DNA from: an uncultured Hyphomonas sp.
GTDB taxonomy: Bacteria; Pseudomonadota; Alphaproteobacteria; Caulobacterales; Hyphomonadaceae
Direction: 5' to 3'
Assembly: GCF_963678875.1 (NCBI RefSeq)
Contig: NZ_OY787456.1
Span: 1,178,001 to 1,242,000 of the forward strand
Length of the DNA stretch: 64,000 nt
Positions 34,666-43,703 of the stretch are shown in pieces. A model generated the notes under the pieces. The model did no database searches, was not told where the DNA came from, and saw nothing but the letters and a program-made list of their open reading frames with translations. The translations under genes were made by a program, and so were the position numbers. Positions within the stretch are counted from its first letter, which is position 1, and each line of letters opens with the position of its first letter.

Positions 34666-37079
34666 GGCATCTCTCCTTCCGCTGTGATGAGGTCTGCGGC
34701 CCAGTGAAGCCCGCGGGCAGCAAGCCAGGCCGGCGCAAAGCCCTCCGGACCAACTGAAGCAAGTATTTCGGAAATCAGTTTCTGGTCGGCCTTCGACCCG
34801 GCAGCGCAGAAGGCGAGCGCAACCGAACCAAGGTCGAGATCGAATAGCCGGTTTCCGTCCGGTGTCTGAACATAATAGTCCCGCTTCGGCGTCGCCCGCG
34901 CGATCAGCTCGACCTGGCGCGCATTCAGCCCGAACCCTTCATACGTCGCGCGCTGCGAAGGCTCCTCGGCGCGCGCATTGGCAAGGAAGATGCGCGTGGG
35001 CGCGCTTTCAATCAGGCTTGGCGCAATCGCGCTTGCCGCGATGTCCGACAGACTCTGCGTCGCGAACACGACGGACACGTTCTTCTTGCGGAGCGTCTTC
35101 AGCCAGTCGCGCAGGCGCCCTGCAAACATGGGATGATCGAGGAACAGCCAGGCCTCATCGAGGATGAGCATTGTCGGCCGTCCATCGAACCGGGCCTCAA
35201 GCTTCGCGAACAGGTGCGCCAGCACGGGTGCGGCGAGCCGCTTGTCCTGCATCAGCGCGTCCATTTCGAAGCAGAGCATGTCGCCGGTTTCGAGGTGATC
35301 GTCATCGGCATCGAGCAGGGCGCCATAAGGCCCGGCGAGCGTATAGGGTTCGAGCGCCTGCCGGAGGTCCGGCATCTGGAGGAGGGCCGCGAGCCCGGTC
35401 AATGTGCGCTGAGACACCGGCGCAGCACCAAGGCTCTGCAGAGCGGTCCAGACAGCCTGCTTCACCTCCGGCGTCACCGTAACGCTTTCCTGTTCGATCA
35501 GTCCCAGGACCCACGCCTGCGCCGAGGCGAGGCCCGCCTCACTGTCCACATCGCGAAGCGGCTGGAAGGCGAGGTCGCCGTCGAGACCAAGCTCGTACCA
35601 GGTGCCGCCCAGCGCCAGCGTTGCACAGCGCGCCGACTCGCCCTTGTCGAAGATGAAAACCTGGGCCTGTTCGTAGCGGCGGAACTGCAGTGCGATCAGC
35701 GACAGCAGGACCGATTTGCCGGCCCCGGTCGGTCCGACCACCATCATGTGGCCAACATCGCCCTGGTGACTGACAAACCGGAATGGCGTCGAACTGGCAG
35801 ACCGCGCCATCAACAGGGGCGGGCCGGAGAGATGCGCATTGCGCTCCGGCCCGGCCCAGAGCGAAGAGAGCGGCGCCATATGGGCGAGATTGATCGTGTT
35901 CAGTAGCGGCTGGCGGACATTGGCATAGGCCTCACCCGGTAGCGTGCCGAGCCAGGCTTCGATGGCGTTGACGCTTTCAGGGACGCAGGTGAACCCGCGC
36001 CCGCGGATCACGCGCTCGACGGCGCGGATCTGGTCCTCGGCAATCGAGGCATCTTCATGCCGGACCACAATCGCCGTCGTGCAGTATCCGAACGCGACAT
36101 GGCCCGCGCCGAGGGCCTGCAATGCCTCGTCCGCATCGGCGGCCTGATTGTCGGCGTCCGTGTTGAGCCGGGTTGCCGGTTCATTGGTGAGGATTTCACG
36201 GAGGTAGGAGGTGAGCGACCGTCGCTTTGCAAACCAGTTTCGGACATAAGTGTTGAGCGTCTTCTCGGCATCCTGCTTGTCGAGCGGCAGGAACCGCGTC
36301 ACCCAACGATAGGCAAAACCGAGCGGGTCGAGGTCCGAGAGCAGTCCTGGCTCGCCGGTTGCCGGGAACCCGTTGATCGTGAGCACCTTCAGCGTCTCGT
36401 CACCAAGGCGAGGTGAGAGGCCACCGGTCAGCGGCGTATCGACCAGAAGCGCATCAAGACACATCGGTACGGACGGCGCCCGCACCTCCTGACGCGCCGT
36501 GGAGATGCAGGCATGGAGATAGGTGAGTGTCTCATCATCATCCAGGAACCGCGCCTCCGGCATCAGGTCCGCCATCATGTCGCGCGCCCGCGCGGTCTCG
36601 GTTTCAAAATACACCAGATGCTCACTCCAGAACGCCGCCGGGGCGTCCGCCGGATCCTCGATAAAGAGCTGTTCGATCCTTGCCGTCCGGTCGGCCGGCG
36701 GCATCCAGGTGAGGGTGAGATAGCAATCGGTCTCGAAATGCCGGCCCGCTTCCTCGAACGCTGCGCGGCGTTCCTCGTCGACCAGCCATGCGGCCGGATC
36801 ACGCCACGAACTTTCGGGATAGGTCACAGACGGTCTGCGGTCGGCCTCGATATGCAGCGCCCAGCCGGAGCCGAACCGGCGGAGGAGATTGTTCATCCGC
36901 GCGGTGACGGTAACCAGTTCCTCCGTCGTCGAACTTTCAAGGTCTGGGCCTCGATAGGCAATGGTACGCTGCAAGCTGCCATCCTTGTTGAGGACAATGC
37001 CGGGCGCGATCTGGCAGGCCCATTTGAGATGGTCTGCCAGCGAGGCCGGGCGGGCACGGTATTCTCGGAGGTTCAGCAT
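34650..37079 (-). CDS. trbE: Conjugal transfer ATPase TrbE (VirB4-like)
   Basis: An 809-residue cytoplasmic ATPase powering pilus and channel assembly. The N-terminal CagE/VirB4 domain is followed by Walker A MVVGPTGAGKSVLL, Walker B TMLILDEAWLFLDHP and the downstream ATQSLSDIA motif. ATG at 37079 (MLNLREYRARP) has AAGGA nine bases upstream and is the true family start; an in-frame ATG at 37196 would only add translated leader. Its 5' end is duplicated: a trbE stub with the same first 10 codons follows trbD at 43126, and the sequence just upstream here derives from a traG 5' end. Confidence 0.95.
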   Translation of the reverse strand: MLNLREYRARPASLADHLKWACQIAPGIVLNKDGSLQRTIAYRGPDLESSTTEELVTVTARMNNLLRRFGSGWALHIEADRRPSVTYPESSWRDPAAWLVDEERRAAFEEAGRHFETDCYLTLTWMPPADRTARIEQLFIEDPADAPAAFWSEHLVYFETETARARDMMADLMPEARFLDDDETLTYLHACISTARQEVRAPSVPMCLDALLVDTPLTGGLSPRLGDETLKVLTINGFPATGEPGLLSDLDPLGFAYRWVTRFLPLDKQDAEKTLNTYVRNWFAKRRSLTSYLREILTNEPATRLNTDADNQAADADEALQALGAGHVAFGYCTTAIVVRHEDASIAEDQIRAVERVIRGRGFTCVPESVNAIEAWLGTLPGEAYANVRQPLLNTINLAHMAPLSSLWAGPERNAHLSGPPLLMARSASSTPFRFVSHQGDVGHMMVVGPTGAGKSVLLSLIALQFRRYEQAQVFIFDKGESARCATLALGGTWYELGLDGDLAFQPLRDVDSEAGLASAQAWVLGLIEQESVTVTPEVKQAVWTALQSLGAAPVSQRTLTGLAALLQMPDLRQALEPYTLAGPYGALLDADDDHLETGDMLCFEMDALMQDKRLAAPVLAHLFAKLEARFDGRPTMLILDEAWLFLDHPMFAGRLRDWLKTLRKKNVSVVFATQSLSDIAASAIAPSLIESAPTRIFLANARAEEPSQRATYEGFGLNARQVELIARATPKRDYYVQTPDGNRLFDLDLGSVALAFCAAGSKADQKLISEILASVGPEGFAPAWLAARGLHWAADLITAEGEMPCAAE

Positions 37080-37122
37080 GCGCAAGAATCCTTCCTGCGC
37101 CAGCATCGGACCGCTCCCCGGC

Positions 37123-37174
37123 CAAGAAACCAGATGAGAATGATCCGCCAAAAGAGGTTCGTGCCATGTGTCAT
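37123..37174 (-). pseudogene. traG 5' remnant fused upstream of trbE
   Basis: Reading from ATG at 37174 gives MTHGTNLFWRIILIWFLG, which matches the start of TraG at 47236 (MKHGTNLLWQIILVLLVV) for about 16 codons before diverging. The upstream DNA also matches the traG leader. So a truncated second copy of the traG 5' region lies directly before the intact trbE, evidence of a deletion or recombination joint. Confidence 0.75.
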
Positions 37175-37278
37175 GACACTGAACGTGACCCATCACCCCT
37201 TCCGTCTCCAGAGTGGGAATTGGGGGAAATTGGTAGGGTTTCCAGAAGTTTTGGGTGCTCCGGATCGCCTGAGGTTAT
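37136..37278. repeat. Leader repeat copy 1 (upstream of trbE)
   Basis: About 143 bp closely similar to 47198-47344. Shared blocks include AGGTTCGTGCCATGT, TCATGACACTGAAC, GTCTCCAGAG, GGGAATTGGGGG and CTGAGGTTAT, in order with small substitutions. Same orientation, about 10 kb apart. In the second copy this is the traG leader and first codons, so this copy probably brings a traG-type promoter to trbE. Confidence 0.8.
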
Positions 37279-37544
37279 TTCAAAAGGCAGCCAAGAAAAT
37301 TAGCGTCAGAGCATTCATTTTGCCGCTTCCCCGCAAACTACCCCGTCAATCCTGTAAGGGATGGCTAGTCAACACGTGAGGACCGAAGGTCTGGATTGGA
37401 GCATTCCTGCCACTCAAAGAAGAGGGGGTGACCGGCGTGGATTGGCCCTTTCTTGCCACTCAGCCCATACAAGTTCACTACGAATTTTTTCAAGGGTACT
37501 GAGATTTCGAATCCTTGTTTCTCCAGGCGACGTCACCTTGCCGT
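37279..37544. other. Junction DNA between trbE leader and cargo genes
   Basis: About 265 bp without a gene. No inverted repeats typical of an insertion sequence were seen. It is the left edge of the cargo inserted into the trb operon. Confidence 0.45.
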
Positions 37545-38483
37545 TCAGATCCTGAGCAGCACACGGCCCTGTTTCCCGCGCGTTGCAAAGCGGTCGAACG
37601 CCTTGTCGGCCTCCGAAATGTCGAAGACGCTGTCGATTGCAGCGCGCAGGGTGCCGTTTTCTGCGAGGTCTGCGAGCCGCGTGAGGCGGGAAGGGGACGT
37701 CTTCAGCATCATCAGGAAGCCTGCACGGCGGGATGAAATGCTGGACCGCGCCAGGCCGGCCAGATCTGACGTTGGATTGCTGGATACGTACATGCCGGAG
37801 CGACTGAGGCTGGGTGCGGCGGCGCGGAACGACAGGTGCGCTGGTGTATCGATGATGAGGTCATAGGCGTCACCTGGCTGTAAAGCAGGGGCCGTTTCAT
37901 AAGCCCTGAATTCCTGCGCGCCCTGTGCACGTACCCAGCTTTCATTGGCTGCCGAGGCGACGGCGGTCACGCGGGCGCCCCGGCTGGCGGCAAGCTGCAC
38001 CGCGTAGACGCCAAACCCGCCGGCAGCGCCGATGACTAGGCAGGACTGCGCAGGAGAGAGGGGACAGAGGCGTTCCAGGACTTCCACTGCGGTCAGGCCC
38101 ATAACGCAGAGGGCCGCGGCTGATTCATCGCTCAGAGAATCCGGTATTGCGAGAATACTGCTCTCGGGAACAGCGGCAAACTGCGCATGCACCCGCGGCC
38201 CGTTCAGCACCGGAGAGTATCCCATGACCCGCTGGCCGGCGCGAATGCACTTGCCGGATGTCCGGGCGATACCGGCAAATTCGAACCCCGAGAGCACAGG
38301 TCCATCGCGCCGGAAGCGCTTCACCTGCGCCGCCCAGCCTCCCGCCCGAACCTCGACATCCATCTCGTTGATCCCGGCCACTGTCACTTCGACCAGGATT
38401 TGCCCCGGCTTCGGTTTCGGAACCGGCACATCGACAATGCGAGAGGATTGCGTGGCAGGATCGACGGCAAGGGCGCGCATCAT
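37545..38483 (-). CDS. Medium-chain dehydrogenase / quinone-oxidoreductase-like
   Basis: A 312-residue NAD(P)H-dependent oxidoreductase of the zinc-independent quinone reductase type. GroES-like N-domain (GQILVEVTVAGINEMDVEVRAGGW, then GFEFAGIA), Rossmann fold with VIGAAGGFGVYAVQLAASRGARVTAV. The catalytic zinc ligands of alcohol dehydrogenases are not evident. It is the last gene of a three-gene minus-strand operon with overlapping starts (GNAT, NAD-binding protein, this gene), divergent from a TetR regulator. Likely role: reducing reactive carbonyls or quinones; the substrate is unknown. Confidence 0.83.
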   Translation of the reverse strand: MMRALAVDPATQSSRIVDVPVPKPKPGQILVEVTVAGINEMDVEVRAGGWAAQVKRFRRDGPVLSGFEFAGIARTSGKCIRAGQRVMGYSPVLNGPRVHAQFAAVPESSILAIPDSLSDESAAALCVMGLTAVEVLERLCPLSPAQSCLVIGAAGGFGVYAVQLAASRGARVTAVASAANESWVRAQGAQEFRAYETAPALQPGDAYDLIIDTPAHLSFRAAAPSLSRSGMYVSSNPTSDLAGLARSSISSRRAGFLMMLKTSPSRLTRLADLAENGTLRAAIDSVFDISEADKAFDRFATRGKQGRVLLRI

Positions 38484-39460
38484 GACAGGGCCCCGATCTG
38501 AACGTCAAAGTCCCGAAGGCGGGCGACCGCTTTGTCGGGATCGATGATGGATTCGGGGAAGACCAGTCCTTCCGGCGGCCGATCGCCGTCGAGCCCGAGG
38601 ACCCGCTCTGCACCAATGAGCACGCCGAGCGCTGTCAGGTGAGCCTGTCCAAGGGGATCGGAGACAAGGATGCGGTCATGGGCGGGAGTACCCGCCCTGC
38701 TGCCTGTGATGTCGATATAGAGATCGTGCGAGGCTGCACTTCCCGAAATTGTTCCGAGGGAGTCGCCGGACCCGAGATCGAACCGGACATCCCTTGCGCC
38801 GGTGATTGCGGCCAGAGCCGGGGTATCCAGAACGCCCATGGGCATGGCATCAAACGATGCCTGGCCTGCCCTTCGAACTGACCGGGCCGCGTCCGGTGCA
38901 AGGACCTTCTGCCAGCGGCCGTTTTGCCGGATCAGGGCCTCACCCACGAAGCCGGTGGCATCCGCTTCCGTCATAGGACCGATCGGGTCGGCATAGTCAT
39001 AGAGTGCGGCCATCTCGACGCGGTCGACGGTGTCGAAGCGGCGCGCGGCAGACAGGGCGGCAAGGGTCAGCACGCCCGCCTGCCAATGACCCAGCATCAT
39101 CGCAGGCCGCTGGGCGCAGGCGGCGGCCATGATTGCGCTCGAGGCCATGTTGTCCACAGTGCGGGTTATGCCGATATGACCTGCGCCGGAACGGAGCGTG
39201 GCAGCCAGAAGCGTATCGTCCGGATCCTGAAGGGCCGCGATCACCAGGTCCACAGGTCCGGCCGCCGCGAGGCCTTCTGAGGGTGCATTGACATCCAGCC
39301 GGACGAGGCTGGCGCCGAGATCTGCGGCCAGCGTCTTACCGGTATCGGGATTGCGGCCCCCCAGCACGATGTCTAGGTCATGCCCGGCTTCGCGCAGGAC
39401 TTTTGCAATGTGAGACCCAATAAGGCCCCAACCGCCCGCGATCAGAATGCGCGCCCTCAC
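38480..39460 (-). CDS. Saccharopine-dehydrogenase-like NAD(P)-binding protein
   Basis: A 326-residue protein with an N-terminal Rossmann motif RILIAGGWGLIGSHIAKVLREAGHDLDIVLGGRNP, then VDLVIAALQDPDDTLLAA as in saccharopine-dehydrogenase-like reductases. The C-terminal half is a dimerisation-type domain. Substrate unknown. ATGA overlaps link it to the genes on both sides. Confidence 0.75.
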   Translation of the reverse strand: MRARILIAGGWGLIGSHIAKVLREAGHDLDIVLGGRNPDTGKTLAADLGASLVRLDVNAPSEGLAAAGPVDLVIAALQDPDDTLLAATLRSGAGHIGITRTVDNMASSAIMAAACAQRPAMMLGHWQAGVLTLAALSAARRFDTVDRVEMAALYDYADPIGPMTEADATGFVGEALIRQNGRWQKVLAPDAARSVRRAGQASFDAMPMGVLDTPALAAITGARDVRFDLGSGDSLGTISGSAASHDLYIDITGSRAGTPAHDRILVSDPLGQAHLTALGVLIGAERVLGLDGDRPPEGLVFPESIIDPDKAVARLRDFDVQIGALS

Positions 39461-40104
39461 AGCGACACCGCCATGCGGTATTCCGACGGAAAGCCGTGGT
39501 CCTTCGACAATTCAGGCGACCTGATTTCTGCAAGGATGGAAAGACCCATCGCCTGGTAGAAGCTCACGGCCGGATTGTCGGCGAGCACGTCCAGTTGCAG
39601 TTCCCGGAAGCCCTGCGCCCGCGCCCGTGCGATGGCGGCCTGCAGCAACGCTTTGCCGAGGCCCTTGCCCCGGTGCCGGGGAAAGGCGGCCAGGGCATGC
39701 AAGTAATACACGTCATCGGGAATATGGGCGTTGAGATAGCTAGCTTTTCCGGCCCGCAGCATCAACCCCGCCAGCTCCTCATAGCTCGCCTGGCCCCGGG
39801 CCATCAGGTCCTGCGCCAGCGCCGCAAGATTTTCCTTGAATGCGTAGAAGTTCGGACCCGCGAAGCCGATTTCAATGCCCAGCAAGTCTCCGTCTTCGAT
39901 GACGGCGGTGGTGCAGGCGGCGCAAAACAGCGTTTCAGGCCGGGCCCATGACACTGCCACAAGCCGTTCCAGAAGCCCATCGGTGCCAAACTGGTAGTCG
40001 TAGCTGACCGGTCCGGTAGCGCGCAGGAGCTGCGCAACCAGCGGGGCAAACCGCGCCCTGTCGCTTTCACTCAAGGCGCCTGCTTGCATTGTGGCAATTG
40101 GCAT
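39457..40104 (-). CDS. GNAT-family N-acetyltransferase
   Basis: About 215 residues. The acetyl-CoA-binding motif is HALAAFPRHRGKGLGKALLQAAIARA (R-x-x-G-x-G pattern), followed by ELQLDVLADNPAVSFYQAMGL, typical of GNAT enzymes. ATG at 40104 is chosen because GGAG lies six bases upstream; earlier in-frame starts lack this. It is the first gene of the operon facing the TetR regulator across an 80-bp operator region, so acetylation of a toxic small molecule under TetR control is plausible. Confidence 0.82.
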   Translation of the reverse strand: MPIATMQAGALSESDRARFAPLVAQLLRATGPVSYDYQFGTDGLLERLVAVSWARPETLFCAACTTAVIEDGDLLGIEIGFAGPNFYAFKENLAALAQDLMARGQASYEELAGLMLRAGKASYLNAHIPDDVYYLHALAAFPRHRGKGLGKALLQAAIARARAQGFRELQLDVLADNPAVSFYQAMGLSILAEIRSPELSKDHGFPSEYRMAVSL

Positions 40105-40130
40105 GTACATCTCCACGAATTGTTACCAAA

Positions 40131-40154
40131 CGTAAGTTACGATTCGTAAGTTAC
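40131..40154. promoter_or_regulatory. Candidate TetR operator (two CGTAAGTTAC repeats)
   Basis: CGTAAGTTAC occurs at 40131-40140 and 40145-40154, 14 bp centre to centre. Each contains GTAA-G-TTAC, itself an odd-length palindrome. They lie in the 80-bp region between the divergent GNAT and TetR starts. This is the classic layout for autorepression and co-repression of the divergent operon. Confidence 0.65.
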
Positions 40155-40184
40155 TTATCGTAGATAGGGAGTCAACGGGAAATC

Positions 40185-40760
40185 ATGGCAGGGAGACGTT
40201 TGCCGCGCGATCAGCGCAGGACACAGTTGCTCGAAGCGGCTGCCGGGATAGTGCGGGACGAGGGCGCCGATGCGCTGACACTTGCCCGCGTTGCCGAGCG
40301 GGCTGGGGTGAGCAAGCCTGTCGCCTATGAACACTTCGAGACCCGCACCGGTTTGCTTAAGGCCCTCTACCACCATTTTGATGCGCACCGCATTGATGCC
40401 ACTCTGGCAGATTTGGAGCAGCACGCTGACAGCCTTGGCGCCGCTGTCCCTGTCCTCGCGGCGGCATATGTTGATTGCGCGTTCGAGAGTGGTCCGGAGT
40501 TCACATCGATCACTGCAGCGCTGGCCGCGTCAGGAACGCAGCACGCATTCGGCCATGAATTGCGAGAGTCATATACCGATCTATTTTGCCGTGCTCTCGC
40601 GCCGCACAAGGCCTTTTCCGCAAAGGATGAAAAGGGGGTCATGCTCGGCCTGATCGGCGCGGCTGATGCGTTGGCGCAAGAAGCGATTTCCGGACGTATC
40701 AGCCGCAAGGCCGCTATCGCGGCGCTGACCCGGATCATGCTCAGCGTGCTGGAGAATTGA
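40185..40760 (+). CDS. TetR/AcrR-family transcriptional regulator
   Basis: A 191-residue repressor. HTH domain at about 9-55: DQRRTQLLEAAAGIVRDEGADALTLARVAERAGVSKPVAYEHFETRTGLLKALY. The C-terminal ligand domain is unassigned. ATG at 40185 has GGGA upstream. It is divergent from the GNAT operon and probably controls it through the CGTAAGTTAC repeats. Confidence 0.88.
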   Translation: MAGRRLPRDQRRTQLLEAAAGIVRDEGADALTLARVAERAGVSKPVAYEHFETRTGLLKALYHHFDAHRIDATLADLEQHADSLGAAVPVLAAAYVDCAFESGPEFTSITAALAASGTQHAFGHELRESYTDLFCRALAPHKAFSAKDEKGVMLGLIGAADALAQEAISGRISRKAAIAALTRIMLSVLEN

Positions 40761-40860
40761 GCTCCGCTTTATGAGGTCTGCCAGGATCTGAATGATCGCG
40801 CCGCGCAATTATAACGCACCTCGATTGTCCCCGTGGTTCTGGCAAAGGATCGCGAGATTG

Positions 40861-40985
40861 GGGTTTGTCAGAGGAACCTGGCTTGAGGCGTCGCTTCCTG
40901 GTCTTTAGCTTCAGAAAATGACAAAATCACCCTTCCGCTACTTCAAGACGTCGCCTCAGGTTATCTAGCTTGCGGTGATGATATA
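40861..40985 (+). mobile_element. IS6-family 5' remnant
   Basis: GGGTTTGTCAGAGGAACCTGGCTTGAGGCG (left-end type sequence) leads to the transposase start ATG at 40918 (MTKSPFRYFKTSPQVI). A TAG follows immediately, and similarity to the 9108 element ends near 40985. It is the third IS6 left-end relic in the window. The rest of the 40761-41218 gap holds no gene; AGAATGTCCGCTATCGGCGAG at 41002 resembles the sequence after the 27.8-kb relic. Confidence 0.75.
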
Positions 40986-41218
40986 AGATCGAAATGTTCG
41001 ACAGAATGTCCGCTATCGGCGAGATATCGTCATAGAGCGGAGAGGGCTTCAGCGGCCCAACCTGGCCCTGAATTGACAGTCAGCCCGCTTTTTCGAACAG
41101 CTTAAGTCGCCCCAAAGAAGGACGCTCATCAAATCCTATTGGTGATAGAGTATTGAGCGTTGTGGATGTCGATTGGGGAAGGTTCGCTTCGCTGCAAGGT
41201 TGGTGGCACCGCACAAAT

Positions 41219-41947
41219 TTAGTTCAATCTTTCCAACTCAGCATCAATGTCGAGGAGAAATTCCTCACTCTGTCTCTTGAATCTCGTCATTCGAGTTGTT
41301 GCAACTTGGTGCCAGCCTTCAGTCATGATCAACTGCCGGCTAAAAATCGGGTCGTCGCAGAGCTCGGCCATTGGATGAACGAAGGCGACTGAAGCGCCGC
41401 TTAAGTCGCCTTCCGGCGCGACCAAGTAGACAGCGGGATTTCGCAGGATGTGGTCATCCCACATGAGTTCAAAATTGATCTTGAGCTGCGATCGCTCGTC
41501 AGCGAGACGGGCGTCGTATATGTTAAACGCTGCACGGAAGTCGTCCGTTAATAGATCAAGATAACGATCGCTTCTACCAAGTTCGCGCAATGAACTATCC
41601 ACAAAAGAAGGGAGCGTATCGCCACTCATCCCCGAGATGGTTTCGCTAACCGCGTTCATCGCGTCATCTTCACCATCACATTGTGCAAGCGCAAGCAACG
41701 CTCTATCCCGCACCGACCGCGAGGTCTCGATGGAATTTATCCGGTCTTCTAAGGCGGTGATATTAATCGCGACCTCACTTTTCAATCGAAGCAAAGTGTT
41801 GGTCGCGCCTTCTTTCCTTGATTGCGCCTCGCTCCAATTCGCAAGTTGCAGAGCAATCATTACGCCTGCCACAACAATAGCGAAGTCCAACACGACTGCG
41901 AACCAGTTTTGATCCTTGACGTGCTTTGTGATGCGTCTCAGCAGCAT
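41219..41947 (-). CDS. Single-helix membrane protein, unknown function
   Basis: A 242-residue protein from ATG 41947, chosen for GGAGG five bases upstream. An N-terminal amphipathic start (LLRRITKHVKDQNWFAVVLDF) is followed by one membrane helix (AIVVAGVMIALQLANW) and a long soluble, mostly helical domain (EAQSRKEGATNTLLRLKSEVAINITALEDRIN...). It resembles the widespread DUF6090-like proteins with the pattern VVLDFAIVVAGVMIALQLANW, of unknown function. It lies in the cargo of the trb operon, convergent with an IS6 relic. Confidence 0.65.
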   Translation of the reverse strand: MLLRRITKHVKDQNWFAVVLDFAIVVAGVMIALQLANWSEAQSRKEGATNTLLRLKSEVAINITALEDRINSIETSRSVRDRALLALAQCDGEDDAMNAVSETISGMSGDTLPSFVDSSLRELGRSDRYLDLLTDDFRAAFNIYDARLADERSQLKINFELMWDDHILRNPAVYLVAPEGDLSGASVAFVHPMAELCDDPIFSRQLIMTEGWHQVATTRMTRFKRQSEEFLLDIDAELERLN

Positions 41948-42174
41948 GCTACCTCCACGTGATATGTTTCGTGCCCGTGATGACGCAAACTCACAGGATT
42001 GCAAGGTCCTGCACTTTAACTCCTTCGCCGAAGGAAGCTTCGATACGAATAGAATTTGGTTCACGCTTGAACTCCGAGTGCCTTAGAAACCGGAGCCGCC
42101 GATTAGTGCGAGGTTTTTTGTTGCAATATTCACCCTTCGCACCCATTATTTATCGATAAACGGAAAGGCCAAAC

Positions 42175-42882
42175 ATGGAAACTCATTCAGATGCGCGTAC
42201 GAAAGGAGCATTGTCACTCCCAAGCGCCGCCCTGATTGCGGGTCTCGGCTTGCTGGTGATGACGCTTACAGCGCCGTTCGCCAACTTTTATTTTATGGGC
42301 CAGAGCATCGTACCTGAAAACGCCGCGGCTACGGTCGAAAATCTACAGACCAATGGCACGTCATATCTGATCGGCACTTCTCTTCTTTTTACCACCTACG
42401 TTATGGACGTCATTGTCGCCTGGGCCTTGTACTGGTACCTGCGTCCCGGTCAAACATCGCTGGCTCTGTTGGTCGCGTGGGCTCGACTTGTCTATACAGC
42501 GCTCGCATTTGTTGGCCTCTGGGCAAGTTTCAGCGCCTACGATCTTGCAATCTCTGGGCTCACCTCGGACGTTCTTCGCGGTACCGTTTTACACACAGAA
42601 GTGATGGTTCAACTCTCTTCGGCGAAAACGATGGAGTCGATCGCGCTGTGCTTCTTCGGCGTTCATTTGTGGCTGTTGAGTGTCTTGATCTGGCGGTCAA
42701 CGCATGTTCCCCGATGGCTTTCTATCGTCGTTGCATTAGCGGGGGCGTCATACGTGATCTTGTTTCTTGCGAAATACTTCATGTCCAACCTCGATCTCGG
42801 TTGGGTGTTATTATTGGCTCTGGGAGAGTTGGTCTTTATGATTTGGTTGCTCGCGCTTGGTTGGCGAAAAAGCCAATCGTGA
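42175..42882 (+). CDS. DUF4386-like membrane protein
   Basis: A 235-residue protein with about six membrane helices: AALIAGLGLLVMTLTAPFANFYF, SLLFTTYVMDVIVAWALYWYL, LVAWARLVYTALAFVGLWASF, then three more, ending in a short basic tail. The helix pattern and RLVYTALAFVGLW fit the DUF4386 family. No function is known. It is in the cargo region and transcribed opposite to the trb genes. Confidence 0.65.
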   Translation: METHSDARTKGALSLPSAALIAGLGLLVMTLTAPFANFYFMGQSIVPENAAATVENLQTNGTSYLIGTSLLFTTYVMDVIVAWALYWYLRPGQTSLALLVAWARLVYTALAFVGLWASFSAYDLAISGLTSDVLRGTVLHTEVMVQLSSAKTMESIALCFFGVHLWLLSVLIWRSTHVPRWLSIVVALAGASYVILFLAKYFMSNLDLGWVLLLALGELVFMIWLLALGWRKSQS

Positions 42883-43100
42883 TCGACCTTTTTACGAGGC
42901 TATTTTACATGCGCGTTGATACCTAAAGGAGCCTCCGGTTAAGCGGCTTAAATTCGCCTCAAGTGAGACACTGGAGGAGTTCTCGCCGATGACCGCAATC
43001 GGCGAATTCCTGCCGTAGTCCTTTTTGTCCCCGAACGGCAGGAAGGTGCCGCGTTCTTGCCGATTGCTCTGGCAGTTGGATGTCTGAAGAACGGTGCCTG

Positions 43101-43126
43101 ACGCGGTATTCTCGAAGGTTCAGCAT
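43101..43126 (-). pseudogene. trbE 5' stub after trbD
   Basis: ATG at 43126 reads MLNLREYRV and then departs from TrbE. The DNA 43101-43129 is nearly identical to the first codons of the intact trbE at 37055-37082. This is the original trbE start, overlapping the trbD end, cut after about nine codons by the inserted cargo. The adjacent 42883-43100 holds no gene. Confidence 0.82.
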
Positions 43127-43392
43127 GCGTAGTAAGACTTCTGGCGGATGTGCCGGATCAGCACCTCGGTAAACTGCGGATCGCGCCTTGCGGCGAACAC
43201 GCAGAGGCCCTGCGCGACGATCCAGAAGACGAGCCCCACGACCCAGAGCTGCAGACCGACACCGAGCGCGGCCGCCAGCGTGCCGTTGACGATGGTCGCG
43301 AGCCTTGGTGCGCCGGCGAGCAGGATCGGCGCGGTGAGCGAGCGATGCACCGGCACGCTGTAACCGTGGGGCAGGGGCGATGCTTCCGCCAT
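43120..43392 (-). CDS. trbD: Conjugal transfer protein TrbD (VirB3-like)
   Basis: A 90-residue membrane protein. VPVHRSLTAPILLAGAPRLATIVNGTLAAALGVGLQLWVVGLVFWIVAQGL holds two close helices, as in VirB3/TrbD, ending in RDPQFTEVLIRHIRQKSYYAC. It overlaps the trbC stop, and the trbE stub starts inside its end. Confidence 0.92.
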   Translation of the reverse strand: MAEASPLPHGYSVPVHRSLTAPILLAGAPRLATIVNGTLAAALGVGLQLWVVGLVFWIVAQGLCVFAARRDPQFTEVLIRHIRQKSYYAC

Positions 43393-43703
43393 CAGAGCGT
43401 GGCTCCGCCGCCGAAGGAGAAGAAGGAGAGAAAGAACGAGGTCGCGGCAAAGGCGATGGACAGGCCGAACACGATCTGCAGGAGCTTCCGCATCCCGCCG
43501 CCGCTCTCGCCAAAGGCAAGGCCGAGACCCGTCAGGATGATGACGATGGTCGCGAGGATCTTGGCGACCGGGCCCTCGATGGATTCGAGGATCGATTGCA
43601 GCGGGGCTTCCCAGGGCATGCCGGAACCGGCTGCATGGGCGGGAAACGCAATCGCGGCGACGAGCAAACTCAGGCTGAGGCCCTTGATCATGTCTCTGTT
43701 CAT
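43392..43703 (-). CDS. trbC: Conjugal transfer pilin TrbC (VirB2-like)
   Basis: A 103-residue prepilin: a signal peptide ending FPAHAAGSG, then two hydrophobic segments (PVAKILATIVIILTGLGLAFG and LLQIVFGLSIAFAATSFFLSFF). It is the major pilus subunit, matured by the TraF peptidase encoded at 60570. ATGA overlap with trbB. Confidence 0.92.
   Translation of the reverse strand: MNRDMIKGLSLSLLVAAIAFPAHAAGSGMPWEAPLQSILESIEGPVAKILATIVIILTGLGLAFGESGGGMRKLLQIVFGLSIAFAATSFFLSFFSFGGGATL

Noticed and set aside
42883..43100. Insertion-sequence end at the right edge of the trb cargo
   Set aside because: A short hairpin (CCGATGACCGCAATCGG) is present, but no transposase remnant or matching opposite end could be identified.
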